The notes beneath the pieces are model-generated. The model did no database searches, was not told the DNA's origin, and saw only the letters and a list, made by a program, of their open reading frames with translations. A stretch of 64,000 nt of DNA from Coprococcus eutactus. GTDB taxonomy: Bacteria; Bacillota; Clostridia; Lachnospirales; Lachnospiraceae. Made by a program: the position numbers and the translations under genes. The first letter of the stretch is position 1. Every line of letters begins with the position of its first letter. Location: assembly GCF_025149915.1 (NCBI RefSeq), contig NZ_CP102278.1, positions 310,001 through 374,000 of the forward strand. Reading direction: 5' to 3'. Of this stretch, positions 20,145-28,822 are shown piece by piece.

Positions 20145-21716
20145 TTATGAGTCCTTGATCCTGAACTTGCCGTTACTCTTAATGCTTGGAGAGGAAGTAT
20201 CTGCTTCGGAGTATCCCTCATTGCGTGATTCAATGTGAACCGGTTTGATAGGAACCAGCATATCCTTCTCTTTCGGAAGAGAGAAGATAAACTCGCTTCC
20301 CTTGCCTTCCTCGGATGTTAAGGTGATCTGCTCACCGTGGGCTTTGATGATCTCTTTGGTTATGGCCAGTCCAAGTCCAGTTCCGGTTTTGTCCTTGCCT
20401 CGGCTTGGGTCTGTCTTATAGAACCTTTCGAATACCTTCTTCTGGGCATCCTTTGGAATTCCAATTCCCTCGTCCTTGACACTTATAAATATCTTGTTGT
20501 CTTTCTCGGTCACCTGCACTCTGATCTGTCGTCCCTCAGGTGTGAACTTTATAGCGTTGTCAACAAGATTATATATAACCTGCTGTATCTTGGTTCTGTC
20601 TGCGTACACAATGGTGTTGTCGGTCAAAAATACGCTTTCAAGAAATATTCCTCTGTCCTGACATCTCTTTTCAAATGTATTCACGGTAGGTGTTATTATA
20701 TCTCTTATATCAAAGTTTGATTTGTCAAGCTGCAGGTCGAACGAGTCGAAGTTGTTCAGCTCCAGAAGTCCTTGTGTCAGCTTGGTAAGTCGCTGCGCTT
20801 CATTAAGCACTATTCCTAGATATTTTTCGTGCCGCTCGAGCGGAATGGTTCCATCCAGCATGGCTTCGATGTATCCCTTTATGGACGTCAAAGGAGAACG
20901 GAAATCATGGGATATATTGGATATAAATGACTTTCGGTATTCGTTTGAGCGGCTGAGCTCGTCAGCCATCTCCTCCATGTATCTGGCAAGTTCCCCAAAT
21001 TCGTTGTTGGCTGTCACATTTACACGGGCATTGAAATTTCCCTGCGCATATGACTTTGAGGTCTTGATGATCTCACGTATAGGTTTTAATAGGCTGTTGG
21101 ACATGAGCATCAATGCTATCATGGCGATCAGCATGAGACTCAGAAATGGCACAAATGTCGTGGAAAGCATTCGAGTCTGGATATCCTGCTTGAACGTCAT
21201 AGGTGATGCCAGTATGATAGTTCCAACATAATTATTCCATGAGTAAAGAGGCTGTCCAATGATGAGTGTTTCACTAGGGAAATAGCCGTTAAGTGTATTC
21301 TCATAACAGAATGCGGATTTTAGGTCATCACTGTCAACGTAGTTTTTTAGCGAATCTGATTTGCTGCCAGTGGAAGAACTGCCTGATGAATCAGAAGAGC
21401 CTGATTTCTCTGACTCGGAAGCTTGAGATTTAAATACTATATTGCTCTTATCATCGGTGAGCCATATTTCCATGTCTAGTGTAGTGGCAGTATGCTGAAG
21501 ATCACTGTATAAAGTTTTATTGTCTATGGTTCCGTTTTGGTATTCTGTGATGGAGCTGTCGACAAGCAGCGAGATTTCGTTTTTCATGGTGGCTTTGCGC
21601 TCCGAAAGTACGGATTTCTGTGCGATTGCTATGCTGTATATCATGAGCAACGAAAATATCAGTACGACCAGAATGACAAATCCTACAACGATTTTATCAA
21701 ATGCAGTTTTCTTCAT
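20145..21716 (-). CDS. sensor histidine kinase (PhoR-like)
   Basis: The 523-residue protein has an N-terminal membrane helix (IVVGFVILVVLIFSLLMIYS), an extracellular sensor of about 130 residues with a Ser/Gly-rich stretch, and a second membrane helix (FVPFLSLMLIAMIALMLM). HAMP, HisKA (SNISHDFRSPLTSIKGY, phospho-accepting His) and HATPase_c (NLVDNAIKFTPEG, DEGIGIP, TGTGLGLAI) domains follow. It phosphorylates the response regulator encoded just upstream. The ATG at 21716 overlaps the last base of the regulator stop codon, so translation is coupled. The tail after the ATPase domain is about 40 residues and unconserved-looking. The signal sensed is unknown. Confidence 0.92.
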   Translation of the reverse strand: MKKTAFDKIVVGFVILVVLIFSLLMIYSIAIAQKSVLSERKATMKNEISLLVDSSITEYQNGTIDNKTLYSDLQHTATTLDMEIWLTDDKSNIVFKSQASESEKSGSSDSSGSSSTGSKSDSLKNYVDSDDLKSAFCYENTLNGYFPSETLIIGQPLYSWNNYVGTIILASPMTFKQDIQTRMLSTTFVPFLSLMLIAMIALMLMSNSLLKPIREIIKTSKSYAQGNFNARVNVTANNEFGELARYMEEMADELSRSNEYRKSFISNISHDFRSPLTSIKGYIEAMLDGTIPLERHEKYLGIVLNEAQRLTKLTQGLLELNNFDSFDLQLDKSNFDIRDIITPTVNTFEKRCQDRGIFLESVFLTDNTIVYADRTKIQQVIYNLVDNAIKFTPEGRQIRVQVTEKDNKIFISVKDEGIGIPKDAQKKVFERFYKTDPSRGKDKTGTGLGLAITKEIIKAHGEQITLTSEEGKGSEFIFSLPKEKDMLVPIKPVHIESRNEGYSEADTSSPSIKSNGKFRIKDS

Positions 21717-22453
21717 TATGACGCTCTCCATTCGAACTTGTAGCCAATGCCCCATACGGTGGCAATGCTCCAGTTGTGATTGTTATTTAATTTCTCGCGA
21801 AGTCTCTTGATATGTACATCGACGGTTCTGGTATCTCCGACATATTCATACCCCCACAGCTTGTCTAGAAGCTGCTCCCTCGTAAACACCTGATTTGGTC
21901 TGCTTGAAAGAAAATAGAGTATCTCCAGTTCCTTTGGCGGCATCTCGAGATTGTGTCCCTCGAAGGTCACGGTGTAATTGGATATATTGACCACCAATCC
22001 GTCATACTCAACAAATGTTCCCACGTGGTCTGCACTTGTGACATCATAGGTAGAATTCTGTGTCTGCTTCTGTGTACTCTCGGTCATTGCCGATCTTCTG
22101 AGAAGTGCGCCGACCCTGGCGACAAGCTCATTTGAGTCAAATGGCTTAACAATATAATCGTCAGCGCCAATCTTAAGTCCCAGCACCTTGTCAAATACCT
22201 CTCCCTTGGCTGAGAGCATGATGATAGGTGTGTTGGATGTCTTTCTGATCTCAGTGCATACCTGATATCCGTCCATACCCGGAAGCATGACATCTAGGAG
22301 AACCAGATCAGGTGAATATTCTTCAAATAACTGCAGAGCTTCCGTGCCGCTTGCGGCTATCTCGGTCTCATAACACTCTTTGTTGAGGTAGAGTGAGATG
22401 AGCTCTGCGATGTTCTCATCATCGTCAACGATGAGAATATTATTTTTGCTCAT
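21716..22453 (-). CDS. OmpR/PhoB family response regulator
   Basis: The 245-residue protein has a receiver domain (ILIVDDDENIAELI, phospho-acceptor Asp in LVLLDVMLPGMDG, Lys in DDYIVKPF), a linker of about 40 residues, and an OmpR-type winged helix (MPPKELEILYFLSSRPNQ, TVDVHIKRLREKL). GGGAGG lies before the ATG at 22453, which is preferred to the longer frame. It is the transcription factor partner of the kinase that follows. It lies 56 nt behind mutS2 and may be read from the mutS2 transcript. Confidence 0.93.
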   Translation of the reverse strand: MSKNNILIVDDDENIAELISLYLNKECYETEIAASGTEALQLFEEYSPDLVLLDVMLPGMDGYQVCTEIRKTSNTPIIMLSAKGEVFDKVLGLKIGADDYIVKPFDSNELVARVGALLRRSAMTESTQKQTQNSTYDVTSADHVGTFVEYDGLVVNISNYTVTFEGHNLEMPPKELEILYFLSSRPNQVFTREQLLDKLWGYEYVGDTRTVDVHIKRLREKLNNNHNWSIATVWGIGYKFEWRAS

Positions 22454-22509
22454 ATGTGTAAACCTCCCGCTAAAATAATTTACAACGATCACTTACAATA
22501 ACCACTGTT

Positions 22510-24975
22510 CTAGAGTTCCACTATGGTAACTCCTGCGTCGCCCTCTCCGAACTCGCCAAGTCTGAAGGATTTGACATGTGGCTGTGATTTCAGGAACTGA
22601 TGTATTCCCTTTCGAAGAGCACCGGTGCCCTTGCCGTGTATGATGGTGACTCTGTGCAGATGCGCCATAAGTGCATCATCAAGGAATCTGTCCACAAGTG
22701 ATGTGGCCTCATCGACCGTCATTCCAAGCACATTTATCTCAGGCTTGATATTCATCATCCTCGCCATGCTCTTGCCACCTGTGACTGTGGCTTTCTGCGG
22801 TTTCTTCTTCTCGTGCTCAACAAGCAGGAGATCTGTCGGTGGAAGAGATGCGCTGATTATACCCATCTGAACCTTGAGTTTGCCCTTGGAGTCCGCCAGA
22901 GCGGTGATGGTTCCCTCGGAATCCATGCTGATAACATGTACGGTATCGCCGACCTTGAAGTCAGATGCTTTGTGATCGGACTTCACTGTCTTGCGCTTCT
23001 CCTCGTTCATCTTGCCGAGGTCGTTGATCTTCGCACGGAGCTTCTGCCTCTCTGCCTCCATAGCTTTGGCGTCGGCTTTCGCCGGGTTTGTAGTCCATTT
23101 GTTGTATTTCCTGATTGCGGCATCGGCTTCAGCCTTCGCCTCCTCTATGATCTCGGATGCCTCCTGGCGCGCCTTTGCCAGAATCTCGGCTTTCTTGTCG
23201 GAGAGCTCTGAATCCTTCATCTGTGCACGTTCCTGAAGCTGCTTTGCGTCTTCCTTGAGTCTTGCAATGTCGGCTTTGTCCTGCTCAATCTCCCTCTTGC
23301 TTCTCTCGAGATCCGCGATCAGGGTCTCAAAGTCAACAGTATCGCTGTCGATGTTTGCCTTTGCGCTCTCGATGATGCTCTCGTCGATCCCAAGCTTCTT
23401 GGCGATGGCGAAAGCATTTGACTTTCCCGGAATACCGATCATCAGTTTATATGTCGGCTGGAGTGTAGCCACGTCAAATTCGCAGCTAGCATTCTCGACA
23501 CCCGGTGTGCTCATGGCAAATGTCTTGAGCTCACTGTAGTGTGTGGTCGCCATACATCTGACACCCATGTCGTTCAGATGTGACAGGATGGCGATGGCAA
23601 GAGCCGCGCCCTCTATAGGATCGGTGCCGCCGCCCAGCTCATCAAAGAGTACCAGACTGCCAGGCGTGACGTGATCCAGTATGTACACGATGTTGCTCAT
23701 GTGGGATGAGAATGTGGACAGATTCTGCTCTATACTCTGCTCATCTCCGATATCGGCAAACACGTCGTCAAATACATTCAGCCTTGAACCGTCAAGTGCC
23801 GGAATGTGGAGTCCGGACTGTCCCATGAGGGAGAAGAGTCCCAGAGTCTTGAGAGATACCGTCTTGCCACCTGTGTTAGGACCGGTCACGATCAAAAGAT
23901 TGTAGTCCTCACCCAGTTTGATGTCCACAGGAACAACCGTGTGCTTCTCGAGCAGTGGGTGCCTTCCCTGCCTGATATCGACGATTCCGTCTGTGTTGAA
24001 TATCGGTTCGGTTCCCTTGTAGCTTCTTGCAAATGATGCCCTTGCGAATATAAAGTCCAGTTCCGCCAGAGTGTCGAAGTCGTATTTTATGTATTCGATC
24101 TCCGCTGCGGTCTGTGCTGACAGAGATTCAAGTATCTTCTCGATCTCGGCAAGCTCCTGATTGTCCAGCTCCTTCAGTTCGTTGTTCAGGTTTACGATCG
24201 CCATAGGCTCGATGAACACTGTTGCTCCGGTTGACGACTGGTCGTGTATCATACCAGGAAAATGGTTCTTGTACTCGGCTTTGACCGGGATACAGTATCT
24301 GCCATTTCTCATGGTTACCAGGTTGTCCTGGAACATGGTCTGCTTGCTGGTATCGCTGACAAGCTTTGCAAGCTGGTTGTGCAGCTTTTCATTTGTCAGG
24401 CGCTTGTTCCTTCGCACGGCCTTGAGACCTGATGAAGCGTCATCGGCAAATTCATTCTCAGAAATTATGCATCTGTGGATCTCTCTGGACAGATGCTCTA
24501 ATGGCATGAGTTCCAGAAATCTCGTGCGCAGACTGTCAGGACATGTAGTGCCATCCGGGTTCATGCTAAGACCAAGCATCTTGTTGGAGGCTTTCTCCTC
24601 CTCGATCTGCTCCTTGCTGCGTCTTCTCGTATCTGTCATGCTTGTGCCTTCGTTCTCGCCGTATTTCTTGGCGGTGAGTGCGAGATCCAGCATGCTGGCA
24701 ACGTCAAGCAGCTCAGCAGTGGTAAGGATGCCCTCAACCTCAAGCCGCTTGAGCGAGGCTCCGATATCCTTGAGGCCTGCAAATGACAGATTACCCTGAG
24801 TGTTCAGACGCCTTAATGCATCTCTTGTCTCCTGCTGGAGCGTCTCGATCATGGCGAGGTCCTTGCGGGGCTTTATACGCTGGCATTTCCTCTTCGCCAT
24901 GGGTGATGAGGCAAATGTTGTCAGCATCTCGACTATCTTGTTGTATTCTATAACTCTTAATGTTCGCAGATTCAT
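22510..24975 (-). CDS. mutS2: endonuclease MutS2
   Basis: The 821-residue protein has the MutS-type helical lever, the ABC ATPase with Walker A VTGPNTGGKTV, signature DEQSIEQNLSTFSSHMSNI and Walker B LVLFDELGGGTDP, a long coiled coil (about 515-620) and a C-terminal Smr nuclease domain (INVLGMTVDEA, IIHGKGTGALRKGI). In Firmicutes MutS2 acts on branched DNA and on collided ribosomes. The ATG at 24975 begins MNLRTLRVIEYNKIVEML as in the family; upstream residues in the frame are rejected. Length is normal for the family. Confidence 0.95.
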   Translation of the reverse strand: MNLRTLRVIEYNKIVEMLTTFASSPMAKRKCQRIKPRKDLAMIETLQQETRDALRRLNTQGNLSFAGLKDIGASLKRLEVEGILTTAELLDVASMLDLALTAKKYGENEGTSMTDTRRRSKEQIEEEKASNKMLGLSMNPDGTTCPDSLRTRFLELMPLEHLSREIHRCIISENEFADDASSGLKAVRRNKRLTNEKLHNQLAKLVSDTSKQTMFQDNLVTMRNGRYCIPVKAEYKNHFPGMIHDQSSTGATVFIEPMAIVNLNNELKELDNQELAEIEKILESLSAQTAAEIEYIKYDFDTLAELDFIFARASFARSYKGTEPIFNTDGIVDIRQGRHPLLEKHTVVPVDIKLGEDYNLLIVTGPNTGGKTVSLKTLGLFSLMGQSGLHIPALDGSRLNVFDDVFADIGDEQSIEQNLSTFSSHMSNIVYILDHVTPGSLVLFDELGGGTDPIEGAALAIAILSHLNDMGVRCMATTHYSELKTFAMSTPGVENASCEFDVATLQPTYKLMIGIPGKSNAFAIAKKLGIDESIIESAKANIDSDTVDFETLIADLERSKREIEQDKADIARLKEDAKQLQERAQMKDSELSDKKAEILAKARQEASEIIEEAKAEADAAIRKYNKWTTNPAKADAKAMEAERQKLRAKINDLGKMNEEKRKTVKSDHKASDFKVGDTVHVISMDSEGTITALADSKGKLKVQMGIISASLPPTDLLLVEHEKKKPQKATVTGGKSMARMMNIKPEINVLGMTVDEATSLVDRFLDDALMAHLHRVTIIHGKGTGALRKGIHQFLKSQPHVKSFRLGEFGEGDAGVTIVEL

Positions 24976-25062
24976 TTTCAGTGTTTCCTTTTTATTTTGA
25001 TAAGTGCTGTAAAAGCGCAATTAAGTATACATAAAGTTTCTAATTCTACACATACATAATTG

Positions 25063-25092
25063 ATTATACCCCTTATAATTATAGAGCGTCAA
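25063..25092 (-). promoter_or_regulatory. sigma-A promoter for mutS2
   Basis: Read on the minus strand, TTGACG (25092-25087), an 18-nt spacer and a perfect TATAAT (25068-25063) lie about 90 nt before the mutS2 start. A shifted TATAAT-like sequence also occurs inside the spacer. Confidence 0.6.
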
Positions 25093-25253
25093 CACATTGC
25101 AGGTGTAGAAAAACATACATTTTTCCCTGGTTAATCAAAGCGAATGGTTGCGGGAGGAAACCAAAGCTGATATTATGGAAAAGATAGGTTAAAGGGTGAC
25201 GAGGCAATATATTACAAACAATATATTTACAAAAGGAAGAGGAGAAAAAGCGG

Positions 25254-25691
25254 ATGAAAGAGTTGTTACAGTTTTTATTGGGAATCGTATTGATGATAGC
25301 AGGAGGCGTGATGTTCCTTAAGAATGTCGTCGTGTCTGATTGGGGACTTCTCAGTTCCTTGTTCCGTATAGGCGGTGGGGTGAATGTCAGTGGAATATTT
25401 ATAATTCTGCTGGTCATCGCATTTATCGCACTTCTGGTTAAGCCGAACATGGGAACAGGTCTTGTGTTTACAGGACTTTGCATTGCATTCTTTGTATGCA
25501 TCGTAATCTCACTTAATGTTTCACTGAGATATATGTCAGGACTTGAGCTTACACTCATACTTGGCACACTGTGCGTTGGAATAGCATTTGTCATCAAGGG
25601 GCTGTTCGGTGTGAGAAAGCTTGACAGGGAGGAGTCACGTAAGAAAGGCAAGGCGGCTTCGGACAAGCTTAATGAGTACGACAATATGTAG
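25254..25691 (+). CDS. small four-helix membrane protein of unknown function
   Basis: The 145-residue protein has four hydrophobic segments: about 5-22, 44-62, 66-85 and 98-115. Gly-rich GGGVNVSGIF lies between the first two, and a charged cytoplasmic tail (RKLDREESRKKGKAASDKLN) ends it. A GGAAGAGGAG site precedes the ATG. It has its own terminator. I do not recognise the family. It could be a small envelope protein; no partner is evident from the neighbours. Confidence 0.7.
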   Translation: MKELLQFLLGIVLMIAGGVMFLKNVVVSDWGLLSSLFRIGGGVNVSGIFIILLVIAFIALLVKPNMGTGLVFTGLCIAFFVCIVISLNVSLRYMSGLELTLILGTLCVGIAFVIKGLFGVRKLDREESRKKGKAASDKLNEYDNM

Positions 25692-25700
25692 AATAAGAGA

Positions 25701-25768
25701 TACAATACAGGCGGTTGTGGAAATGTTCAGTAAATACTGGATTTTCACAACCGCCTATTGTATTCTTA
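25701..25768 (+). terminator. long-stem terminator
   Basis: ggcggttgtg (25710-25719) pairs perfectly with cacaaccgcc (25746-25755), and the flanks tacaata/tattgta (25701-25707, 25756-25762) extend the stem. A short T-rich stretch follows. It separates the small membrane protein gene from yhaM. Confidence 0.8.
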
Positions 25769-25825
25769 TATATGATTAAAATTAAAGCATACAATAATAA
25801 TTAAACATAGAAAGAGGAAAGAAAA

Positions 25826-26764
25826 ATGGTATTTATAACAGATTTCAACGAAGGCGACATGATATCGAATGTCTATCTCTGCAAGAACAAGCAGACAGGA
25901 ACTACAAAATCAGGAAAGACATATTACAACCTGGAGCTTGTGGATAAGACCGGAAGCATAGCCGGAAAAGTCTGGGAGCTGAGCAATGCTATAGGGCACT
26001 TTGAGGCAAAGAATTTCATCAAGGTGGATGGTCAGGTGACATCATTTAACAATGAGCTTCAGCTCAACATCAAGAAGATCAGGATCGCAGACGAGGGAGA
26101 GTACGTTGAGGCTGATTATATGCCATGTACCAAGAAGGATATAGAGCAGATGTACAAGGACCTGATGGCACTCGTAGAGTCACTCGACAAGGATTACTAC
26201 AAGGTGCTTCTGAAGAAATTCTTCGCCGAAGATCCTGCATTTGTCAAGGAATTCAAGAATCATTCGGCTGCAAAGTCGATACATCACGGATACATAGGAG
26301 GCTTACTTGAGCACTCACTGGCAGTTGCCAAGATGTGTGACTACTACACCACATATTATCCGGTGCTCAACAGGGATCTGCTGATCACAGCGGCACTTCT
26401 CCACGACATTGGCAAGGTCTACGAGATCTCCAAGTTCCCTGAGAACGACTACACAGACGCAGGTCAGCTTCTGGGACACATTGTCATGGGAACGATGATG
26501 ATCCGCGATAAGATCAATACCATAGACAATTTCCCTGCAAAGGCGGCAAATGAGCTGGAGCACTGCATACTGGCTCACCACGGAGAGCTTGAGTACGGCT
26601 CACCAAAGAAGCCGGCACTCATCGAGGCACTGGCACTGTCCATGGCGGACAACACAGACGCCAAGATCCAGACATTTATTCAGGAGCTGGATGCGGCAAA
26701 GGACAACAATGGCTGGCTGGGCTTCAACAGAGCTCTCCAGTCCAACATCCGAAAGACGTCATAG
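25826..26764 (+). CDS. yhaM: 3'-5' exoribonuclease YhaM family protein
   Basis: The 312-residue protein joins an N-terminal OB fold (about 10-90, with KTYYNLELVDKTGSIAGKVW) to an HD-domain nuclease (about 160-290). The HD motifs are HHGYIGGLLEHS, LLITAALLHDIGKVYE and a late AHHGELEYGSPKKP block. YhaM degrades RNA and DNA from the 3' end in the Firmicute cytoplasm and needs Mn or Co. Length and order match the family. AGAGGAAAG precedes the start. A tandem 20-bp repeat lies directly after the stop. Confidence 0.93.
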   Translation: MVFITDFNEGDMISNVYLCKNKQTGTTKSGKTYYNLELVDKTGSIAGKVWELSNAIGHFEAKNFIKVDGQVTSFNNELQLNIKKIRIADEGEYVEADYMPCTKKDIEQMYKDLMALVESLDKDYYKVLLKKFFAEDPAFVKEFKNHSAAKSIHHGYIGGLLEHSLAVAKMCDYYTTYYPVLNRDLLITAALLHDIGKVYEISKFPENDYTDAGQLLGHIVMGTMMIRDKINTIDNFPAKAANELEHCILAHHGELEYGSPKKPALIEALALSMADNTDAKIQTFIQELDAAKDNNGWLGFNRALQSNIRKTS

Positions 26765-26900
26765 GGACGTTCCTTTTGTCACGAGGAGCGTCCCTGTGTC
26801 ACAAGGAGCGTCCCTGTGTCACAAGGAGCGTCCCTGTGTCACAAGGAGTGCCCCTGTGTCACAAGGAGTGTCCCTGTGTCGCGAGGAGCATCCCCTGTGT
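26762..26900. repeat. 20-bp tandem repeat, six units plus an inverted partial copy
   Basis: From 26780 the unit cacaaggagcgtccctgtgt recurs six times end to end with one to three changes per unit; the last is 21 bp. Each unit is a near dyad: cacaagga and tccctgtg are complementary at seven of eight positions around gcg. Just before, 26762-26781 matches the unit in the opposite orientation (gggacgttccttttgtcac). The array begins at the yhaM stop. Frames that cross it merely translate the repeat and are not counted as genes. A related motif (ggaacgtcccta) occurs at about 53372. Confidence 0.85.
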
Positions 26901-27023
26901 CATGAAGCGGAGCGTCTACGTGCATGAGAAATGGTATCATATAACGGTTAGATTAATAATATAAAGGGACAATCTTCAAGGCATAAGATCGCCCCATAAC
27001 GGCAATAGGAAGAGAGATAGTAT

Positions 27024-28547
27024 ATGTCAGATATTAGGAACAATAGGAGACCTAAGAACAATAGACGAGTAAATGGTGTGCAGAGAAAAAAAGCTGTGGA
27101 GGCAGTGAATAGTGCAAGTTCAGTTGTTAGAACATCCGAAACGGATGCGACAAATACTGGTGAAGTCACACTTGTCAAAAATGAGGATTATCAGGTGCTC
27201 ATCGAGGACATGGGCAATGACGGAGAGGGCATTGGACACGTTCAGGGCATGACTGTATTTGTCAAGGATGCCGTGGTGGGCGATCTGGCGGAGGTGAAGA
27301 TCGTCAAGGTGAAGAAGAACATAGCCTACGGAAGATTGATGAAGCTCATCACACCATCGCCATACCGCGTGGAGCCGGTGTGCGACAAGGCGAAACGATG
27401 CGGCGGATGCACCATGCAACAGGTTTCCTATGAGCAGCAGCTCGAATACAAGTGGAACAAGGTGAAGAACTGTCTGCAGAGGATCGGCAAGATGGAGAAC
27501 GTGGAAGCCATCATGGAAAAGCCAGCCTACGGCATGGATGATCCATTCCACTACAGGAATAAGGCACAGTTTCCTGTCGGTAGGGATAAGAACGGTGATG
27601 TGGTCATCGGATTCTACGCAGGAAGAAGCCATGACATCATAGACACAGAGAGCTGTGCCATCGGTGCACCTGTGAATGACCAAATAGTTGCTATCGTCAG
27701 AAGCTTCATTGAGGACAATCACATATCGACCTACGACGAGGAGACTGGAAGAGGTCTGGTCAGACATATCCTTATCAGAGTTGGATTTACCACCAAGGAG
27801 ATCATGGTGTGTCTGGTGACAAATGGCAACAAGCTTCCGCACAGTGAGATTTTGATAGATGAACTGGTTAAGATAGACGGCATGACATCCATTTGCCTGA
27901 ATGTCAACATGGAGAATACGAACCGTATACTCGGTGATAAGTGCATAACCCTTTGGGGACAGTCATACATCACGGACTATATCGGTGACATCAAATATCA
28001 GATATCCCCATTGTCCTTCTATCAGGTAAATCCTGTCCAGACAAATGTCCTGTACAACAAGGCTTTGGAGTATGCGGATCTGTCAGGCGATGAGACCGTG
28101 TGGGATATGTACTGCGGAATAGGAACCATATCCTTGTTCCTCGCACAGAAGGCAAAGAAGGTATACGGAGTGGAGATCGTTCCACAGGCTATAGATGATG
28201 CAAGACACAACGCCGAGATCAACGGGATCACAAATGCCGAGTTCTTTGTCGGCAAGGCAGAGGAAGTCGTTCCAGATATATATAAGAAGGGTGGCGACGG
28301 CTCCCACGCGGACGTCGTGGTCGTAGACCCACCACGAAAGGGCTGTGATCAGGTTCTTCTGGACACTCTGGTCCACATGGCGCCGGAACGTATCGTCTAC
28401 GTGAGCTGCGACCCGGCAACCCTGGCAAGGGATGTGAAGATACTTCAGGAGAAGGGGTATGTGGCGAATAAGGTGGCGGTTGTTGATCAGTTTTGTCACA
28501 GCGGGCATGTGGAGAGCGTGTGCTTGCTGTCAAGGAAAGATAAATAA
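27024..28547 (+). CDS. rlmD: 23S rRNA (uracil-5-)-methyltransferase, RlmD/RumA type
   Basis: The 507-residue enzyme methylates a uracil of 23S rRNA at C5 using S-adenosylmethionine. It has a basic N-terminal extension (about 40 residues), a TRAM domain (VLIEDMGNDGEGIGHVQGM) and iron-sulfur ligands in CDKAKRCGGC. The Rossmann domain carries DMYCGIGTISLFLAQ, VVVDPPRKGCD and the catalytic Cys loop YVSCDPATLARD. The last codons (HVESVCLLSRKDK) recur downstream at 49680 and, diverged, at 51594. The 3' end therefore appears to be an integration site, and the present tail may have been supplied by the inserted element. Confidence 0.93.
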   Translation: MSDIRNNRRPKNNRRVNGVQRKKAVEAVNSASSVVRTSETDATNTGEVTLVKNEDYQVLIEDMGNDGEGIGHVQGMTVFVKDAVVGDLAEVKIVKVKKNIAYGRLMKLITPSPYRVEPVCDKAKRCGGCTMQQVSYEQQLEYKWNKVKNCLQRIGKMENVEAIMEKPAYGMDDPFHYRNKAQFPVGRDKNGDVVIGFYAGRSHDIIDTESCAIGAPVNDQIVAIVRSFIEDNHISTYDEETGRGLVRHILIRVGFTTKEIMVCLVTNGNKLPHSEILIDELVKIDGMTSICLNVNMENTNRILGDKCITLWGQSYITDYIGDIKYQISPLSFYQVNPVQTNVLYNKALEYADLSGDETVWDMYCGIGTISLFLAQKAKKVYGVEIVPQAIDDARHNAEINGITNAEFFVGKAEEVVPDIYKKGGDGSHADVVVVDPPRKGCDQVLLDTLVHMAPERIVYVSCDPATLARDVKILQEKGYVANKVAVVDQFCHSGHVESVCLLSRKDK

Positions 28548-28694
28548 AGGCTGAAAAGTAGCGTATTTCCGGGCTTTTTGCGAGGTTAGCATCATCAGAG
28601 AAGCCTTGCGGAAAGCTCGGTTTTCTTGTATGGAAACATATCTACTTTTTAGCCTGACCGGAGAAAAAGTCGATGATCGGAAAAATGCGGTAGG
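28506..28694 (+). repeat. left island boundary: rlmD tail plus stem-loop (att-like copy 1)
   Basis: The segment from the cat codon of HVESV to about 28694 matches 49680-49867. It contains the last 14 codons of rlmD, its stop, the 105-bp stem-loop, and a diverging tail that ends in aaaaatgcggta. The two copies bracket 21 kb of island genes. Copy 3 at 51594 keeps only the coding part. Confidence 0.85.
28549..28654. other. ~105-nt long stem-loop after rlmD
   Basis: ggctgaaaagta (28549-28560) pairs with tactttttagcc (28643-28654) with one mismatch. Inside, ccgggcttt (about 28569-28577) pairs with aaagctcgg (about 28612-28620). The copy at 49723-49827 keeps both stems. It may be the left end of the integrated element, a terminator for rlmD, or both. 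Confidence 0.6.
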
Positions 28695-28822
28695 GTTTAG
28701 GCTGTGGATTAGATGTCATAGGTTGTGGCACTGGGATTGTTGTCAGAAACGACCGCAGTTCAAGCCACTTGATATTAAGAGGCAGACTTGGCAGTGAAAT
28801 AGATAACAGGAGGTGGCTATGT

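Noticed and set aside
20337..24799. Plus-strand frames up to about 210 codons opposite the kinase, regulator and mutS2 genes
   Set aside because: They mirror the codon pattern of the true minus-strand genes and encode Ser/Leu-rich sequence without motifs.
26780..26900. Possible CRISPR array
   Set aside because: The units are contiguous 20-bp repeats with no unique spacers, and no cas genes are present.
26550..26964. Open frames running through the 20-bp tandem repeat
   Set aside because: Their translations are just the repeat read as protein (CHKERPCVTR type) and they lack ribosome sites.
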